DNA of 64,000 nt, taken from positions 1,919,826 to 1,983,825 of the forward strand of contig BDGG01000002.1 of assembly GCA_001949185.1 (NCBI GenBank), written 5' to 3'. This document shows, in pieces, positions 1-12,762 of this stretch (the stretch's first letter is position 1; each line of letters begins with the position of its first letter). Below the pieces are notes generated by a model. The model ran no database searches and was not told the DNA's origin. It saw nothing but the letters and a program-made list of their open reading frames with translations. This stretch comes from Ramazzottius varieornatus (taxonomy: Eukaryota; Tardigrada; Eutardigrada; Parachela; Ramazzottiidae). A program made the position numbers and the translations under genes.

Positions 1-2163
1 CTATTGTCATATTTGCACCAGGTGAGTAACCGCCCATGACTCGTGGAATCGGATTTTTGGACTTGCGTAATTGCCGTAATTGCGTAATCCGTTGCAGTAA
101 TTGCCCGTCAACTGCTTACTATTGCCGACTTTGCAAGAGGTACCACAACCGCTTGCCCAATGACCTGCCAATCTGATTTCAGCATCCGATCTTAATTGCA
201 GAAATGGATCTTCTCATAGTACCTTGGTGCGTGCAACCTCACAGTGCGCTAATAAAAGAATTACGTGATAGACTAGAAGTTTCTACGTCAAAGTGGGAAT
301 GCATATGCGAAACTGGTTTATTGATGAACAGCGCGGCGGACGATCCAGCGTTTTGTGATCCGGTGCGTTTCCCGACACTAGTCTCTTTTTCTGTGGCGTC
401 GACCAGAGCATACGGTGAAGCAGTACATAGCCTGGCCAGCGAGTACCTCTGGAAGAATATCGCCGTTTTGCATGATAATGGAACATTGAACCAGTCATTT
501 GGAATGTGAATGCGCACTCACGAGCAATGTCGAGGGGCACTGTCGGTTTTTCGCGCGTTGTTTTAAAACATATTACACACCTCCATCGGCTCAACCGCCG
601 GGAATATTCAGCCAGGTCTCCGCCACGCACAGAGTCATTCACGCAGTGAGTTCAGTCATCGTAAAGGTGCATACTAGACGTTGTGGCAAACTCAGAAGTT
701 AATTGGCGATGACAAACCTGACCTGTGGTGTTAACAGTAATTCTTCTGTGTACGGGAACGCAGTTTCTGCAAGTGATCATGGTACTGAATTCCACCGCAC
801 CACTCCGATATTTCACGAGTCCCTTTGTATATCGTCCAAGACGTAGATTGATCTACAGAGCGCGGCGGCAGATGTTGGAGTGAACAATGGAGAATACGTA
901 AGATGGCAATATCTTTAATCGTCCAGGTGCTGAAAGCATTCTTTCTGTATAGTTTTTCGTCTTTTTATACGAGCTGGAAGTACTGGATGATCCCTTTTTC
1001 GCTTAAGTCAATCTTACCGATGCGGCAAGTATCAATGGAAATCAAGTGTGAATTCTGGTTCCGTTTGTGCACTACGCTTTGTTGTTGAAGAAACACGGTT
1101 GCGAGTTGCGAGTTACGATTTTGGTTTATGGAACAATTGGGTCAGTGCGTATAATGCTGGTTCGCAGAATACAACATTGCTGTTTCGAAACCTGTTGGTA
1201 ATCCGGTCTCCACCTGTTCCTTGGGACGACATACAGTCGGCTCTATCGTCCATTGAAAGCAGAAAGCGCACAATGTACGGAAAGCCAGTGTGTAAAAACC
1301 AAATGGTGAGTGACCTCTACGAAATCACCTACTGCTACGCTCAGGTTGGCACGTGTTTCTGCAGCGCAACGAGTTCGCGGACCAATGCTATGAAGCGGTG
1401 ATAACAGTAGGCCAGGTAAGGTCAAACACAGCCCATAACTTTCCTCAGAGGAAGGTAAAAACCTTCTTACGTCTTGCCTGAAGCGTCGATGTTATGTTGC
1501 TCTCACGCTCAAGGTTATGGATAGCAACTGCGCAACATCTCGTGACATCTCCGGGTGCACAAGTGGTCGTTTTCTAGCCGCCAAATTCCTCAACCGTACC
1601 TACGATTCTTCTGCTCAGTGGCGTTCGTTCACAATCTCACCTACCAGTTCAAGGGTTGTTCACGCTAATATTCAGACATTCAATTTCACTTCTCTACAAT
1701 TCGAAATAAAGCACATTACACGAATTTGAATTGTTTCTGCGCGTACGCGTTTACAGCAGATTATTTTTCCAGACGGTCTTGACGTACTTTACGGAATCTC
1801 GCGAACTGTCACCGGTAAACGGTTGGAAAATAGAGTGGCAGCTGGGGTACCCGCCTCCAGATCGACCATTGTGCGGGTTGGACGGCTTGAAATGCCATGC
1901 TCATCGATGGATGACATACCTACCGATCGCTGTGGTAGCACTACTGTCCGTGATATTCGGGCTACTGCGGTGCGCTGATCGAAAAAACCTATCTGGGAAA
2001 GAGAAATTGCATCAGTTTAAATGTGCTTTCAGGTTCCTGTGAAGATGGAGCGATCGACGTGCTGTGAACTGGTGGCTGGTTCGGGATGCGATTGCCATTT
2101 TTCCGTCTCTCTCGCAGAATGACAACTTTTTGTCCCTCAACGACTCGGATGAGTTGCAGAATT
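1..2163 (+). pseudogene. Truncated receptor guanylate-cyclase-like gene (ectodomain + TM only)
   Basis: Diverged relative of the two downstream receptor-cyclase copies. An exon tail at 1-21 (IVIFAPG, donor GTGAGT) matches the VYIGPG exon end of the other copies. Exon 183-509 carries the ANF-receptor-type ligand-binding core (PTLVSFSVAS, LWKNIAVLHDN). Exon ends near 890 (NNGEY then GTAAG) and 1080-1330 (SDLYEITYCYAQV) align one-for-one with exons of copy 2. 1517-1720 and 1800-2040 give the membrane-proximal PPDRPLCGLDG and a hydrophobic TM segment (WMTYLPIAVVALLSVIFGLL). The last recognisable part, 2043-2163, matches the juxtamembrane WW motif (NWWLVRD). No kinase or cyclase domain follows before the next gene. 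The frame breaks near 507 without a clear donor. It is either a decayed gene or a ligand-binding receptor without an enzyme domain; I favour decay. The 5' end lies outside the window. Confidence 0.6.
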
Positions 2164-2543
2164 GAAAATTACTTAGGTCATCGATCGAACTAGTCCTACA
2201 GTAATTGCACCAAACGAAGTGAGAACCATTTTGGCTCGGTTTTGATCACCCAACTTTAATGCGACGTGCATGGCTACAAATGGAATGTCGGTACTTTAAT
2301 GAGTACTCTCCACTAGATGTCCTCAGTTATTGCTAATTTATGGATGAGGATCCAATAATAAGACTGCCCTCCCCACATGAGTATTTTTACTCACTTCCGG
2401 CGGTGTTTCGATTCGGAAATACATGTATCAGAAGCCTTGTTCGCAAAATGATATTTAAACATTACATATCGAGCCAGCTGATGTTCAAGAGCGATCACTT
2501 TTCTTGCGGCTGCTGAGCATGCACATGTCAAAACAAGTTGAAG
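2164..2543. other. Intergenic spacer
   Basis: Spacer between the truncated receptor and copy 2. I see no coding exon, RNA gene or inverted repeat. It presumably contains the promoter of copy 2. Confidence 0.4.
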
Positions 2544-5500
2544 ATGAAGCTCTCGACCGTAGACTGTTTGTTTGCGCATAGTCTGCTGATGATTTACCAG
2601 TTTCGATCGATTTGGACCCAGACGAACACGCCGGTTTCAACAAGACCAAGTCGGGAACTGACCATGTGTTACATGTTGGAGCGCAACGGAGTGGGCACGA
2701 TTTACGATTACAACAAGGCGGCAGCGGCCATGGACATGGCTCTCGACTACGCCACCAACAATATTCTGCCTTCGCATGTTCGTCTTGCGGGGTATGTTGA
2801 ACCACTGCTTTATACATGTTCACATGAAATGCCCATCTGGTTCGTTGATCCTAATACAGACCGGTCGATCGAAATCTGGTACCTATTTCTTCGATCTCGT
2901 TTTGAATTCTGCTACACATTCATCACACAACATGACAAGCCAATTACATAACACAGTTCTACTGGTGTGATCAAGCAGTCAACTCGCATGTGGACCGGCT
3001 GCGTCTGTATGGCGCGCAGTATCGTTAACTTTTCATTTTCTTAATTTTGAAATCGGAAAGTCCAGGTACCAGATTTCGAGCGACCGGAGGGTAACTCCAA
3101 CTTGAGTTACGGTAGAGGTACCTGATAGCTTCGGTGCGGCGGTATAAACGACGGTGCTCTGAACTAACATACATACAGTAGTACAATAGCCAATTGGCGG
3201 AAAGTGTGGGCATCAGCCGGATCTTATTTGGCATCTGATGATCACATAAATCAATTAATAGAGCCTGACCTTTTGATCCAGGCGATACCGGGATATTGGT
3301 AACGTTTGCTCAGCAAGAACGCACATCGTAGGACATGCTTTGGACTTGAAAGATGAAGGAGTATCCTGCGCGGTTTACATCGGACCCGGTATGTATTTAC
3401 GTGTGTTGTTGAAACTCAACCAGAACTTACCTCACTGCATGGTTCGGGCCATAAGGCAGAAGTTTCGAACGACATCTAGTCATCAACTATTGATAAATCG
3501 TGGCTACGAGGGAAAGATTGTTGAGTTAGCCACCCCAGATTTCGGTTGTCAAGTCAGCCGCACCTTATAACCAGTAGGACGCTCGATGGCCTACTCCTAA
3601 TACTGTAGCTCGTTGTTCAAGCTGTCGAATACTTTGAAACGGCAGACGTCTTTGCGTGATGCACTTTCGAAGAAATTATCCTTGCTAAGAGCTTGCAGCG
3701 GAACTTTCGATCAGAAATGGCAATACTGAGATTGCTTAACAAGCCTCGAAATTGGACTGTTCTGGCCTCCTTATATCGGTCGACAGACAAATTCTCAAAT
3801 TTTCAGTACGCAGTATTTGCTTTTGTTAGCGATTAGCTAGCAATAGGATTCACTGTAGCAAAGACCAGTTCTTGCCCTTTCGGGAACATTTTGTCTGGGC
3901 AGAACTTGCAGGGATATTGCGATTGTGGTTCGAGGACGGGAAACACCGTTGTGACGCTGTCTAGTCTGATCAAAACCAAGAGATGGAGATCACAATGAAT
4001 GCTCTAGAAACCCGAGTTACATCTAGTCAGCAAGAACCCGAGATCAAGTATACTGTACCTCAACCCGTAAACTGGCTCACATAGACCTACTTTGCTTGAA
4101 TTCTGCTATTGTCGATAATTTTTGCGTTCTTTGAGTCCACCGCCTGTCCACGGTCCCCTGAGCTCTTGCTGGTTCACATGCAGCTCAGGTTTTCAGCTTT
4201 ATCTTTGGTTTTGATCAGACTAAACAACGTTACAACAGCCCCTAAAGGTTGCAAAATCTGGCGGTGCAATAATAGCGCTTTGGGTGTAAAAGCGCTGGGT
4301 ATGTCTATAGTGGATCGTAATCAAATTGTCAGACCCAGTGTGTGACAATAGTCAAATAGGGTGTAGGCCCTGTAGGGGGTGTGACTGCAGACATAGCCAT
4401 GCCATATTCCTTAAACCAAACAGTAACTGGGTTTCGGCAGCCCAATTTTCGGTACAATGATTGATATCGCGATTATTCAGGACACGGTTTTGAAGTTTTG
4501 GCAACCCCAGGGGCTTTTTGTTACCGCTGATGTGATACCATGAAACAGACGTCGAGGAACACGAATTTGAGATCAGATCTGATTTCTACCAGTGGTCGAA
4601 CGGCCACGTCAGCAAGATCCAAAGGGGTTCGAATTTTTGTCCGAAAAGATTCTGACATCAGAGTGACGTCACACAGCGTAAGGCTACGCATACAATCGTT
4701 TTGACACCAAACCCCAAGCTGGGTTGTTTTGGAGATTAATCACCCCTGACGTTTCCTGCAATATCATCCCAAAAGGGCGAACAGTTTTTTGAGACTTTGA
4801 GCCACGGCGAGGTAGAGCAAAGCTATCATCCGATGTCCCTGAATATTCTCTCAAATTTCATGTCAGAAAAGGGTCATTTGGACCAAACATAATGTGCCAA
4901 AAATTGGGCTGCCGAAACCCAGCTATACTTCGATTTTCCACAGAAATTCAAAGAGGCTCCAGAAAAAATAGCTCTAAAAATCTGAGCGATCTTCCAGCAC
5001 TTACTACGTTGAAAAAAGAGGTATCAAACAAAGTACAGGATGAGATACTTGGCTAACCACAGAGACAGAGAACAGCAGGATTAGCGTCGAAACAGCAGTC
5101 AAACATTTATCAATAGATGGGGCTCCATACATCAAAATCACGAAAGTATAAGTTAGTACACGCAAGAAGGGAATGTTGGAGCAGTGAAAAGTCTGGAACA
5201 GGCGATTCCGTAACAGCGGAACGGAAGGTCGTACGTACGCATGCAATTTACACCAATGCACTGCAAAAATTCAGCACTGCAAAAACATAACTTTCAGCAA
5301 AACAGGACTTTCAGTACACCCAGTTTGCATTATCATCGGCCGGGATAAAGTTACCGGCCACCAACCGACAGCGGCAGCGCATCGATAAATTAGTTTGATT
5401 GCTTAATTTCATGAAGTTGAGCAATCCCATGGATAGCTGGCACGTCCAATGGGAAATTCAAGTCTCAGGATGGATGAAGGATCGGCATCAGCAACACTGT

Positions 5501-8500
5501 CCTCCTCTTTCTTCTAGCGAAAAGTTACTGTTGTTTCTACAGATCATTATCTAGTTTACCACGTATTTTGGTTTCCGTATTGATTTATTGAAATTCTTCC
5601 ACTTTTAATGGGGACTACTCAGATATTTTCTTTTTTCGAAAACATCGAATTTGTGCTCCTGATAGTCTCGGTTTCTGAGGTCTTGAGTGTTCGAGTGCCG
5701 AAGCAGTAAATACTCCCTCGTATTTTCGAAGTTCTCCGCCAAAGCCCTTCACGAACAATGAACTTTTCCCGTAACATATTTTACGGGAAAACTTCGCAGG
5801 AGTTCTCAACTTTTCGGAATTTTGGTTAGCGTCAGCACCCAGCTGCCGTTTTCAGCCGGTGGCCGGAAATGTTTTCCCGGCAATAATTAGGCAAACTGTG
5901 TGTACTGGTCAGCACAAAGAGTGAGCCGAAGTAACTCAGCCGGCGCTCAGCCCACCGCGATTGACCGGGGCAGATCCTTCTCGTTACGTCACGAATCCTT
6001 GGTAAGCCTTCCGATGGGCTGGCTAAAACCGGATCTGATGCTAGAACGGGTTAAACCGGACCACATTTGAGTTCGTGCTAACTTTATTTTCAACAGTATT
6101 GTGCCACCTAGTATCGTCTTTCCAACTTGATTGACATTTCCTCTTGTTGCAGGTTGTGGATTGGTCGCAGAAGTGCTAAATAACATTGCTGAAGTATGGG
6201 ATATACCAATTATTGGATGTCCGGCAGCCGGTGTGGGACTGTCCGCTTCTATGCAGGATTACTATGGTACGTGGAACTAAAAAACCACTGGAAAGCCATT
6301 AGATTTCACATAACCGTCGCCCAACGCTTTCCGCTTCGCCCTTCAGGCATTTCACGGACTTCCTTTGCGTACACAACCATTGCTGACGTCATGCTGCGCT
6401 ACTTTGTCACCTTCAATTACACTACGCCGGTCTTCCTCCTGGACCAGTCGGCTGATTTCTTCCAACAAATGGGGATTCTCATCGAAACTACTTTGAAGGA
6501 TAACGACGACGAAGTACCTTATCGACCCAGTAACTACTACCAGTTTAGCAGCTCAACCATCGACCGCCAAGCAATGGCCAAAATGCTCCGATCCACCACT
6601 GAGTTCTCACGCGGTAAAGCTACTTTGACTTATACAGCAAATTTGCCGCCATTGGATCAGTATCGTGAGACTAATCCTTCTTTGTAGTTGTCGTCATTTG
6701 TTCCACTAGTGATACCGTTCGGAAAGTTATGGTACGTCGTACGTGTACGGGTTTCTTGGATCAAAATACTATGTGTCATGACTTTTCCCTCCGTCTTGCA
6801 GATTGTGGCTGGCCAACTGGGGATGGCGGCTGGAGACTATGTAAGTCTTCAAGCGATTATAATTTTCGGCTAACTGGTGGTCTCGAATAGTCTCTATATT
6901 TTCAGGTGTTTTTGGCGGTAGACTTGTACCAAAGTAACGTTTGGGGAGAGTTTACGTGGCGTCGCGGCACTAAAGACGACGAGGTACAGTACTGTATGGC
7001 ATACTCGCATACTGCGCCCCCTGTGAAAATTTCCACGTCCTGGAAATTAGGGAGCTGGTCCAAAAGCCAGCCGCTCTTCCATTTCATGTCGAAGTTAATC
7101 TGCTGTCAACTGCAGGCTGCCAAAGCTGCTTTCCCAGCGCTCCTTCTGCTCAGCTTGCAAGTTTCTGTAGTGGACCAAAGCGAGGCGTTTTGGCGGGAAG
7201 TGATCAAGCTGTCACGAAATCGTTACAACTATACCTTCTCTGCTGTTGAGCAGGCAAGTTCACCTAATTATTAGGGTGTAAGGGGGTATAACTATAGAAA
7301 TAGCCTTGATCATATCACCGAACTTCTGCGCTTACTGGCTGGAATCAAATTTAACATGGCCAGCAAAGATACATGCTCGGAGCTGTCTGTAAGCCCGCCT
7401 GCGGGAGCTAAGGAATGCCCGCAAGACTGTAACACAGACACGGTGCTAAACGCCATAGCGCCCATCAGGCGGAGCCGTCGAAGAATATTGAGCTTGTGAT
7501 TAGTAAAATGGGTCAGTGAGCGACGGAGTTTGGTATTACTCTTCCAACCAATGCCGCGTGATGATCATCCTTTGTACGTGGCCACGTGGTAGAAAGGAAT
7601 GCCACCGTTCTATTCATAGTACCCTTCCAGCAAGATTAAGCATTGTATCACAAGACGGGATTCCGTAATCTCATGTTTGTGTTGTAGAACATAGTTGATC
7701 CGATTGTAGTCCATTTCTACGAAACCATTCTACTATACGCCCAAGTCATCACAGCCATGGATGCTGCTGAGAAAAATTACCTGTCGGGACGCAAATTCAC
7801 CGACACCGTCGCCAACTTTTCGTTTGTCAGTCCCATTACGGGAATAGTCGCCTTCAACAAGAACAGTGACCGATTACTGGATTACACCATCCGACAATAC
7901 AATGCCGAAAGCCAGGCCCATGAAGTCATCATGGCCGTCCCCGCTACGTCAAAAGGGGTGACCCTTTTGGGAAACATCCGCTGGTTTGGGGCAAAGGCTT
8001 TCCCTGCCAACGCACCCTTTTGCGGCTTCAAGAACGAAAACCCGGCTTGCAGGCCGCAACCTCTTCGACTGACAAGTTGGCAAATGGCGGCTGCTGTCAT
8101 CATACCTATTGTAGTAGCCATCACCCTGGCTGTTTTCCTTAGACCACGCTTGAAAAGGTTACGCACGATTGTTACTTCAGACTGTTCGTACTGTTACGTT
8201 AGCTTGAACTTTTGCAGGCTTCTCTATGGCGATCTGCATAATTTCTGGTGGAGAATATATGAAAATGACGTCACAGTCATCCTTGGCGGGCTTCGTGCTG
8301 CGACTTCCAAGTCTTTAAAATCCACGCTGAACGGATCCATCCATACGGTGAACCGTTTACAGAGCAGTGCTGATAGACCGCATAATTACAGCACTTTTGA
8401 CGCTGGAAGCATTTTTTCTGTTTCTTCTAGCGGAAAGACGATCCAGTCGAAGACGAAAAAGGCGAAGCAGTGACGGGTTTGGGTAGCCTCGTATTACAGT

Positions 8501-11500
8501 CACAGCCGGAAAGCAAGGAGGCTCTCTGGGGTCAATATGCGGGCTCTCTTGTTAGTCTCTTCGTTTACCCTGAGCCCCGACACCGGGCAAGTCCCGCGGT
8601 CACACGGGAAGCAAATCTGGTGCGTGGGTTCCTACGCGCTACAGTCGAATGATGCTGACTTTGCCAGACTTACTTTAATTACAGGTTCGAAACTTACTCC
8701 ACTCCAACATTCAAAAGTTTATAGGTATCGCGGTCGACGACTCGAACGAGTGCAAGTACTTGGTGCTGGAATGCTGTCAAAAAGGCAGTCTGCGTCACCT
8801 GATCTTTAACAAGCAGACAAATCTGGACTGGGAATTCCGAAACTCGTTAATCAAAGACATGACAAATGTAAGCAATCCGCTGCAATCCGGCAATCTCTTA
8901 ATTAGTTTCCTGACTGTTTCCACCAACTGGAAATTCATGAGCAGGGAATGGCATTCATCCAGTCATCGCCGGTTGTCTCTCACGGCTTCCTGACCGATAT
9001 GGCCTGCCAAGTCGATAGTCGTTTTGTGCTGAAGATTGCCGACTTTGGCTTCCCTTCCTTGCGTCGGGACTCCGACCTCGATCTGGTCTACAATGAACAG
9101 GAAGACAGAGACTTTCATTCCTTGTTATGGCGCGCACCCGAACATCTGCGCCGTCGCATGCCGCCTTCGGGAACCCCCAAAGGTAAAATCTCTTGAAAGA
9201 ATTGGCCCGAGTCACCTGGCTGTAGTCAGTCAAAAGCCGTTTTACGAAGAGGGTTCACGTCCCAAAAGTCTGGAACTCAACTTCTTCTCGCGGAACATCC
9301 GTAAATCGTTAAAGGTCTTATTTGGAAAAAGACCAACTTATGGTTAACCTTTATGCCCATTGCTACGCTGAAAATTGGTACGACTTTTATTTCGTAGTGA
9401 ACTCAGTACGAAGTTTGAATTGTTTTTGAAAATCGTAGTTACTTTTCCGAGTGTCTGACCAGGGTGAGTTTCAGCGTCCCAATCTGAGTACGAACGTTTT
9501 TGACTCCGAACGAAACTTTTCTGTCTTGAAACCATCGACCATTTCGAAGGGCATCACGTGGTAAGTTTGCCGTATCTCGCCGTAGCTCAATGTTCTAATA
9601 AACTTTCCGCCCTTTTGGAAAATTATCTGCAGAAATTCCTAGGGGTGATTATCAGCTGAAACACCCCCACATGGAGCCTCTGCGTGCGATCAGATAAAGA
9701 AGCATTTCTCACGCTGGACGACGTCACTGTAACGACAAAATACTTTCACTCAAAATCTCATATTCAAAAACGGATCGCCGATACCCACTTACCTTGTTTT
9801 TTGACACCAGGCTACTGTAACGGAGATCTTGGTTCACACAGGTGATGCCTACAGCTACGCCATTGTCATGCAACAAATTATAACGCTGAGTGAGCCGTTC
9901 CAGTCGGGATCTGGTCCTCAAAACGTTGAGTCGAACAGCACCCGATGGAAAGACATTGTGATCGAGGTAAGGCTAACTGGAAGCTTAGTAGCACTCGACA
10001 AATTTGCTACTGCTACTTTGCCTTACCATGAAATTGACTCTAGGTCAAACGACATGCAACTCCACCCATGCGTCCGCCAATCCCAGCACGGGCCTGTCCG
10101 CCGCTGATGCACGAGCTGATCGAGCAGTGCTGGGACGAAGACCCAGGCCTCCGACCCAACTTTGTCCGCATTCGGGCGGTCATAAGGAAAGTGATCGGCA
10201 AATCCGGGGACAATATTGTTGATCATCTGGTCCATCGAATGAACGTTCATACTTCGACGCTGGAGCACCAGGCATGTGGTCGCTTCGCCCCGTTGCTATT
10301 GCTCATCTGCTCCATGAATTTTATCCGCTCTGTCATGGTATAATTTTCTTTTGTCAGGTTCGAGAACAGTTTGCGCATTTCAGTGAGGAACGACAGCGAA
10401 CGGGAGAGCTTCTGAAGACAATATTGCCCAGGTGCAGGCATATGCCCATCAAAACAAGCATGCGCAAGTGGGACCTAACTTGACTTTGCTTTGCTTCACA
10501 GGTCGGTTGCAGACGCTATTCTGCAAGGAAGGATGGTCTATCCGGTTTGTGGAGTCGCGTTTTCTCGTTTCATAACTTGAACATTACTCACGAAGTCATG
10601 CTTTGCACATTGATACTCAGGAAAAGTTTGACAGCGTAACAATCTACGTGGGAAGCGTCCTGGGCTTCGATGAAGCAATTAACAGGAAGTCGGCCTCCGA
10701 TGTCATCAAACTTGTCAGTCAGCTGTACAATGTCTGCGATGACGTCATCGCGGAATCTAACGTTTACAAAGTGGAAACCGTTCGAGATACCTATCTAGTA
10801 TGATGAAAAGGCTCAACTTTAAGGAATACTGCCGTTGATAGACAATTCCTATTTTGTAGCTGGCTAGTGGAGTACCGATACGGAACGGTAATCGCCATGC
10901 CGAGGAGATGGCAGAGCTGGCCTTGGTGCTGCGCAAAGATGTTGCCAGTATTTCTGGCTTCAATTCCAAGCTGGCCAAAACCAAACCTTTCAAGCTCCGC
11001 GCTGGTCTTCATACAGGCAAGGCTACCAGCCCACATCATGATGTACTAGATTGTACAATGCGTCGTGTGCTTCGCTACAGGTGGTCATGTGCTAAAGTTA
11101 CCATTGATCAATGTTACGAGGCATGTGACCACCACAAAAGGGAAGCAAAAGACGCATTGTATTAATATGATTACAGAGCTCAAAATGTGTGTTCATTTGC
11201 GTAGGCCCGGTCGTCACTGGATTGGTCGGACATGGTGCACCAAGATATTGCCTGTAAGACACATGCGTAGAAGTCAAGACAGGAAAGAAAAGCATTTTTT
11301 TCGGGCAGGTTCGGAGATACAATAACCATCGCAAATGTCCTGGAAAAGCGCGGTGAAGGTATGTTGTGATATTGACCATAAACCCCTTTCGATCGGCTAA
11401 TAAGGTTCACTGCCATTTCTATCACTGTCTACGCAGCGGGAAAGATACATTGCAGTGAAGCCACCAAAGCGCTGCTGGAAGACTTGTTCGTATTTATGGA

Positions 11501-11634
11501 CCGTTCTCATATTGAAACGAAGGTACATAACTAGTTCTTGCATATTGCCACAGGTAAGAACTGGTCGAGCATTTTCCTGTTTCAAGGATGGACTTGGGAA
11601 ACTAACCACGTTTTGGCTACTTGGCAAAGATTAG
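2544..11634 (+). CDS. Receptor-type guanylate-cyclase-like protein, copy 2 (likely pseudo-enzyme)
   Basis: Multi-exon single-pass receptor. The ATG at 2544 opens a signal peptide (MKLSTVDCLFAHSLLMIYQF). The ANF-receptor ligand-binding domain runs through exons to 8157: DMALDYATNNILPSH to 2790, VYIGPG to 3388, 6153-6270, 6355-6630, VVICSTSDTVRKVM 6689-6729, 6905-6983, 7115-7253, 7687-8157. A TM helix follows the CGFKNENPAC motif near 8090-8150. The kinase-homology domain (8219-10271) shows LVLECCQKGSLRHLI, KIADFG and LLWRAPEHLR, but no recognisable VAVK lysine. The coiled linker is at 10359-10435. The cyclase domain (10618-11634) keeps KVET, the second Asp (VRDTYL) and YCLFGD. It has Ser instead of the first metal Asp (YVGSVLGF, codon 10654), Thr for the catalytic Asn (11325) and Val for the catalytic Arg (11337). 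The last exon (11587-11634) ends FWLLGKD. Frames and splice phases are open wherever checked. It probably signals without making cGMP. Confidence 0.82.
3506..3556 (+). repeat. Solo end of the 60-kb DDE transposon family
   Basis: A TA dinucleotide at 3504-3505 is followed by CGAGGGAAAGATTGTTGAGT and TAGCCA. This differs at only a few bases from the 26-bp TIR of the element at 60181-62842. It also carries a second diverged TCAAGTCAGCC motif, as that element's left end carries TTGAGTTAGCC twice. I found no matching opposite end in the intron, so it looks like a truncated or diverged copy. Confidence 0.6.
4428..4921. mobile_element. Non-autonomous TIR element, 494 bp
   Basis: Terminal inverted repeats at 4428-4452 and 4897-4921 match over 25 bp with one mismatch (outer end TGGGTTTCGGCAGCCCAATT). 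There is no transposase inside and no convincing target-site duplication. It lies in the expanded intron of receptor copy 2. Superfamily unknown. Confidence 0.75.
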
Positions 11635-12762
11635 ACGTTTTAGTTTTCGTGTCAGTGGAAAGAGGTGAACTCAGTGTCGACTCTGCGTTTGCTGACAACA
11701 TATACTGTGCACATACCCACTTCTTCAATCCGCATTTACGACGGAAGGACTTGTATGCATCTGCTCTTCAAACACTTATGGTTTTGGTCATTCAAGTCTT
11801 ACTGTTTTATCAATATTATGGATGTCTGTACTAAACGGCACTTTCGATCACACCTGAAGCAGCCTTTTATAGTCACAAACAAGAACGACTATGTTATGTA
11901 GGGCGTGTACGGGCGGTCACTCTATTTTAACCTCGAAAGTAATACTGAATTCGCCGAGGGGGGCATGGCCATGCAATTTATCCTCTGAAGTCATTATTCA
12001 CCGACATAACGAAGGCACTGTGCGCTTCAGGTTTTCAAAAGTGCTCTGAGACGAGGAACTGCCAGAGGGATCTCCTACGTGACATTTCGTCACTCTCTGT
12101 CACGGACTGCGTTCCCAAGTGGTCACCATAATGACTCACCGTGCACAAGTGCATGCTCGTGCATTCGAATGCTTAATTTCGTTCAGCCGATAGCTTTTCA
12201 CCTGCAACATCGATATCGCGATCGCTTGGAATACTGTATCTCAGCATGAAATATACGATAGGAAAGACGATCGAGCAATGTGTGAAGTGCGAGGGTCGAT
12301 CGTCGATTGCAGTCATCGCACCGACACTAATCGTATTTCAAAACGAGTATACGGAGAACAGGTGAGGGACACTGGTGGTGAAATTCAGACTGCATCTTTT
12401 TGCAATTATGCCTGTTCGACCCTATAACATTTCCTGCCTGGCCTGAATGGAGAGCTGCAGCTCCACCAAGTCGTTCTCGCCTGTGAATACTTCTACAGTA
12501 CTAATGATGGCCACTTGAGGTTGTAAAAGATCGATGGCAAGTTATTACGCCGTACTTTCCCCCTGCTCCATCAAAGCTCACTTTCTGGACATAATTTGAT
12601 GCAACAGATACGCATAGTGTGAGAGACTAACTCATGAGAAACCACATGATCCGAACCTATTCTCTTTCAACCATTCTTTGTTCATATCCCTCGCGATCTC
12701 GACATTGAACCCACCAATTTAACGTGTCGGCTGCATGCACATCACCTGCTGCAAAGGTTAGA
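11635..12762. other. Intergenic region between receptor copies 2 and 3
   Basis: No exon homologous to the receptors and no other recognisable gene. Short open frames here show no family signature. It presumably includes the 3' UTR of copy 2. Confidence 0.45.

Larger units (their letters stand above)
3389..6152 (+). other. Expanded intron of receptor copy 2
   Basis: This intron is 2764 bp, against 57 bp (13876-13932) at the same position in copy 3. It holds a TIR-bounded element (4428-4921) and a transposon end (3506-3556). I recognise no coding sequence in the rest. Confidence 0.75.
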
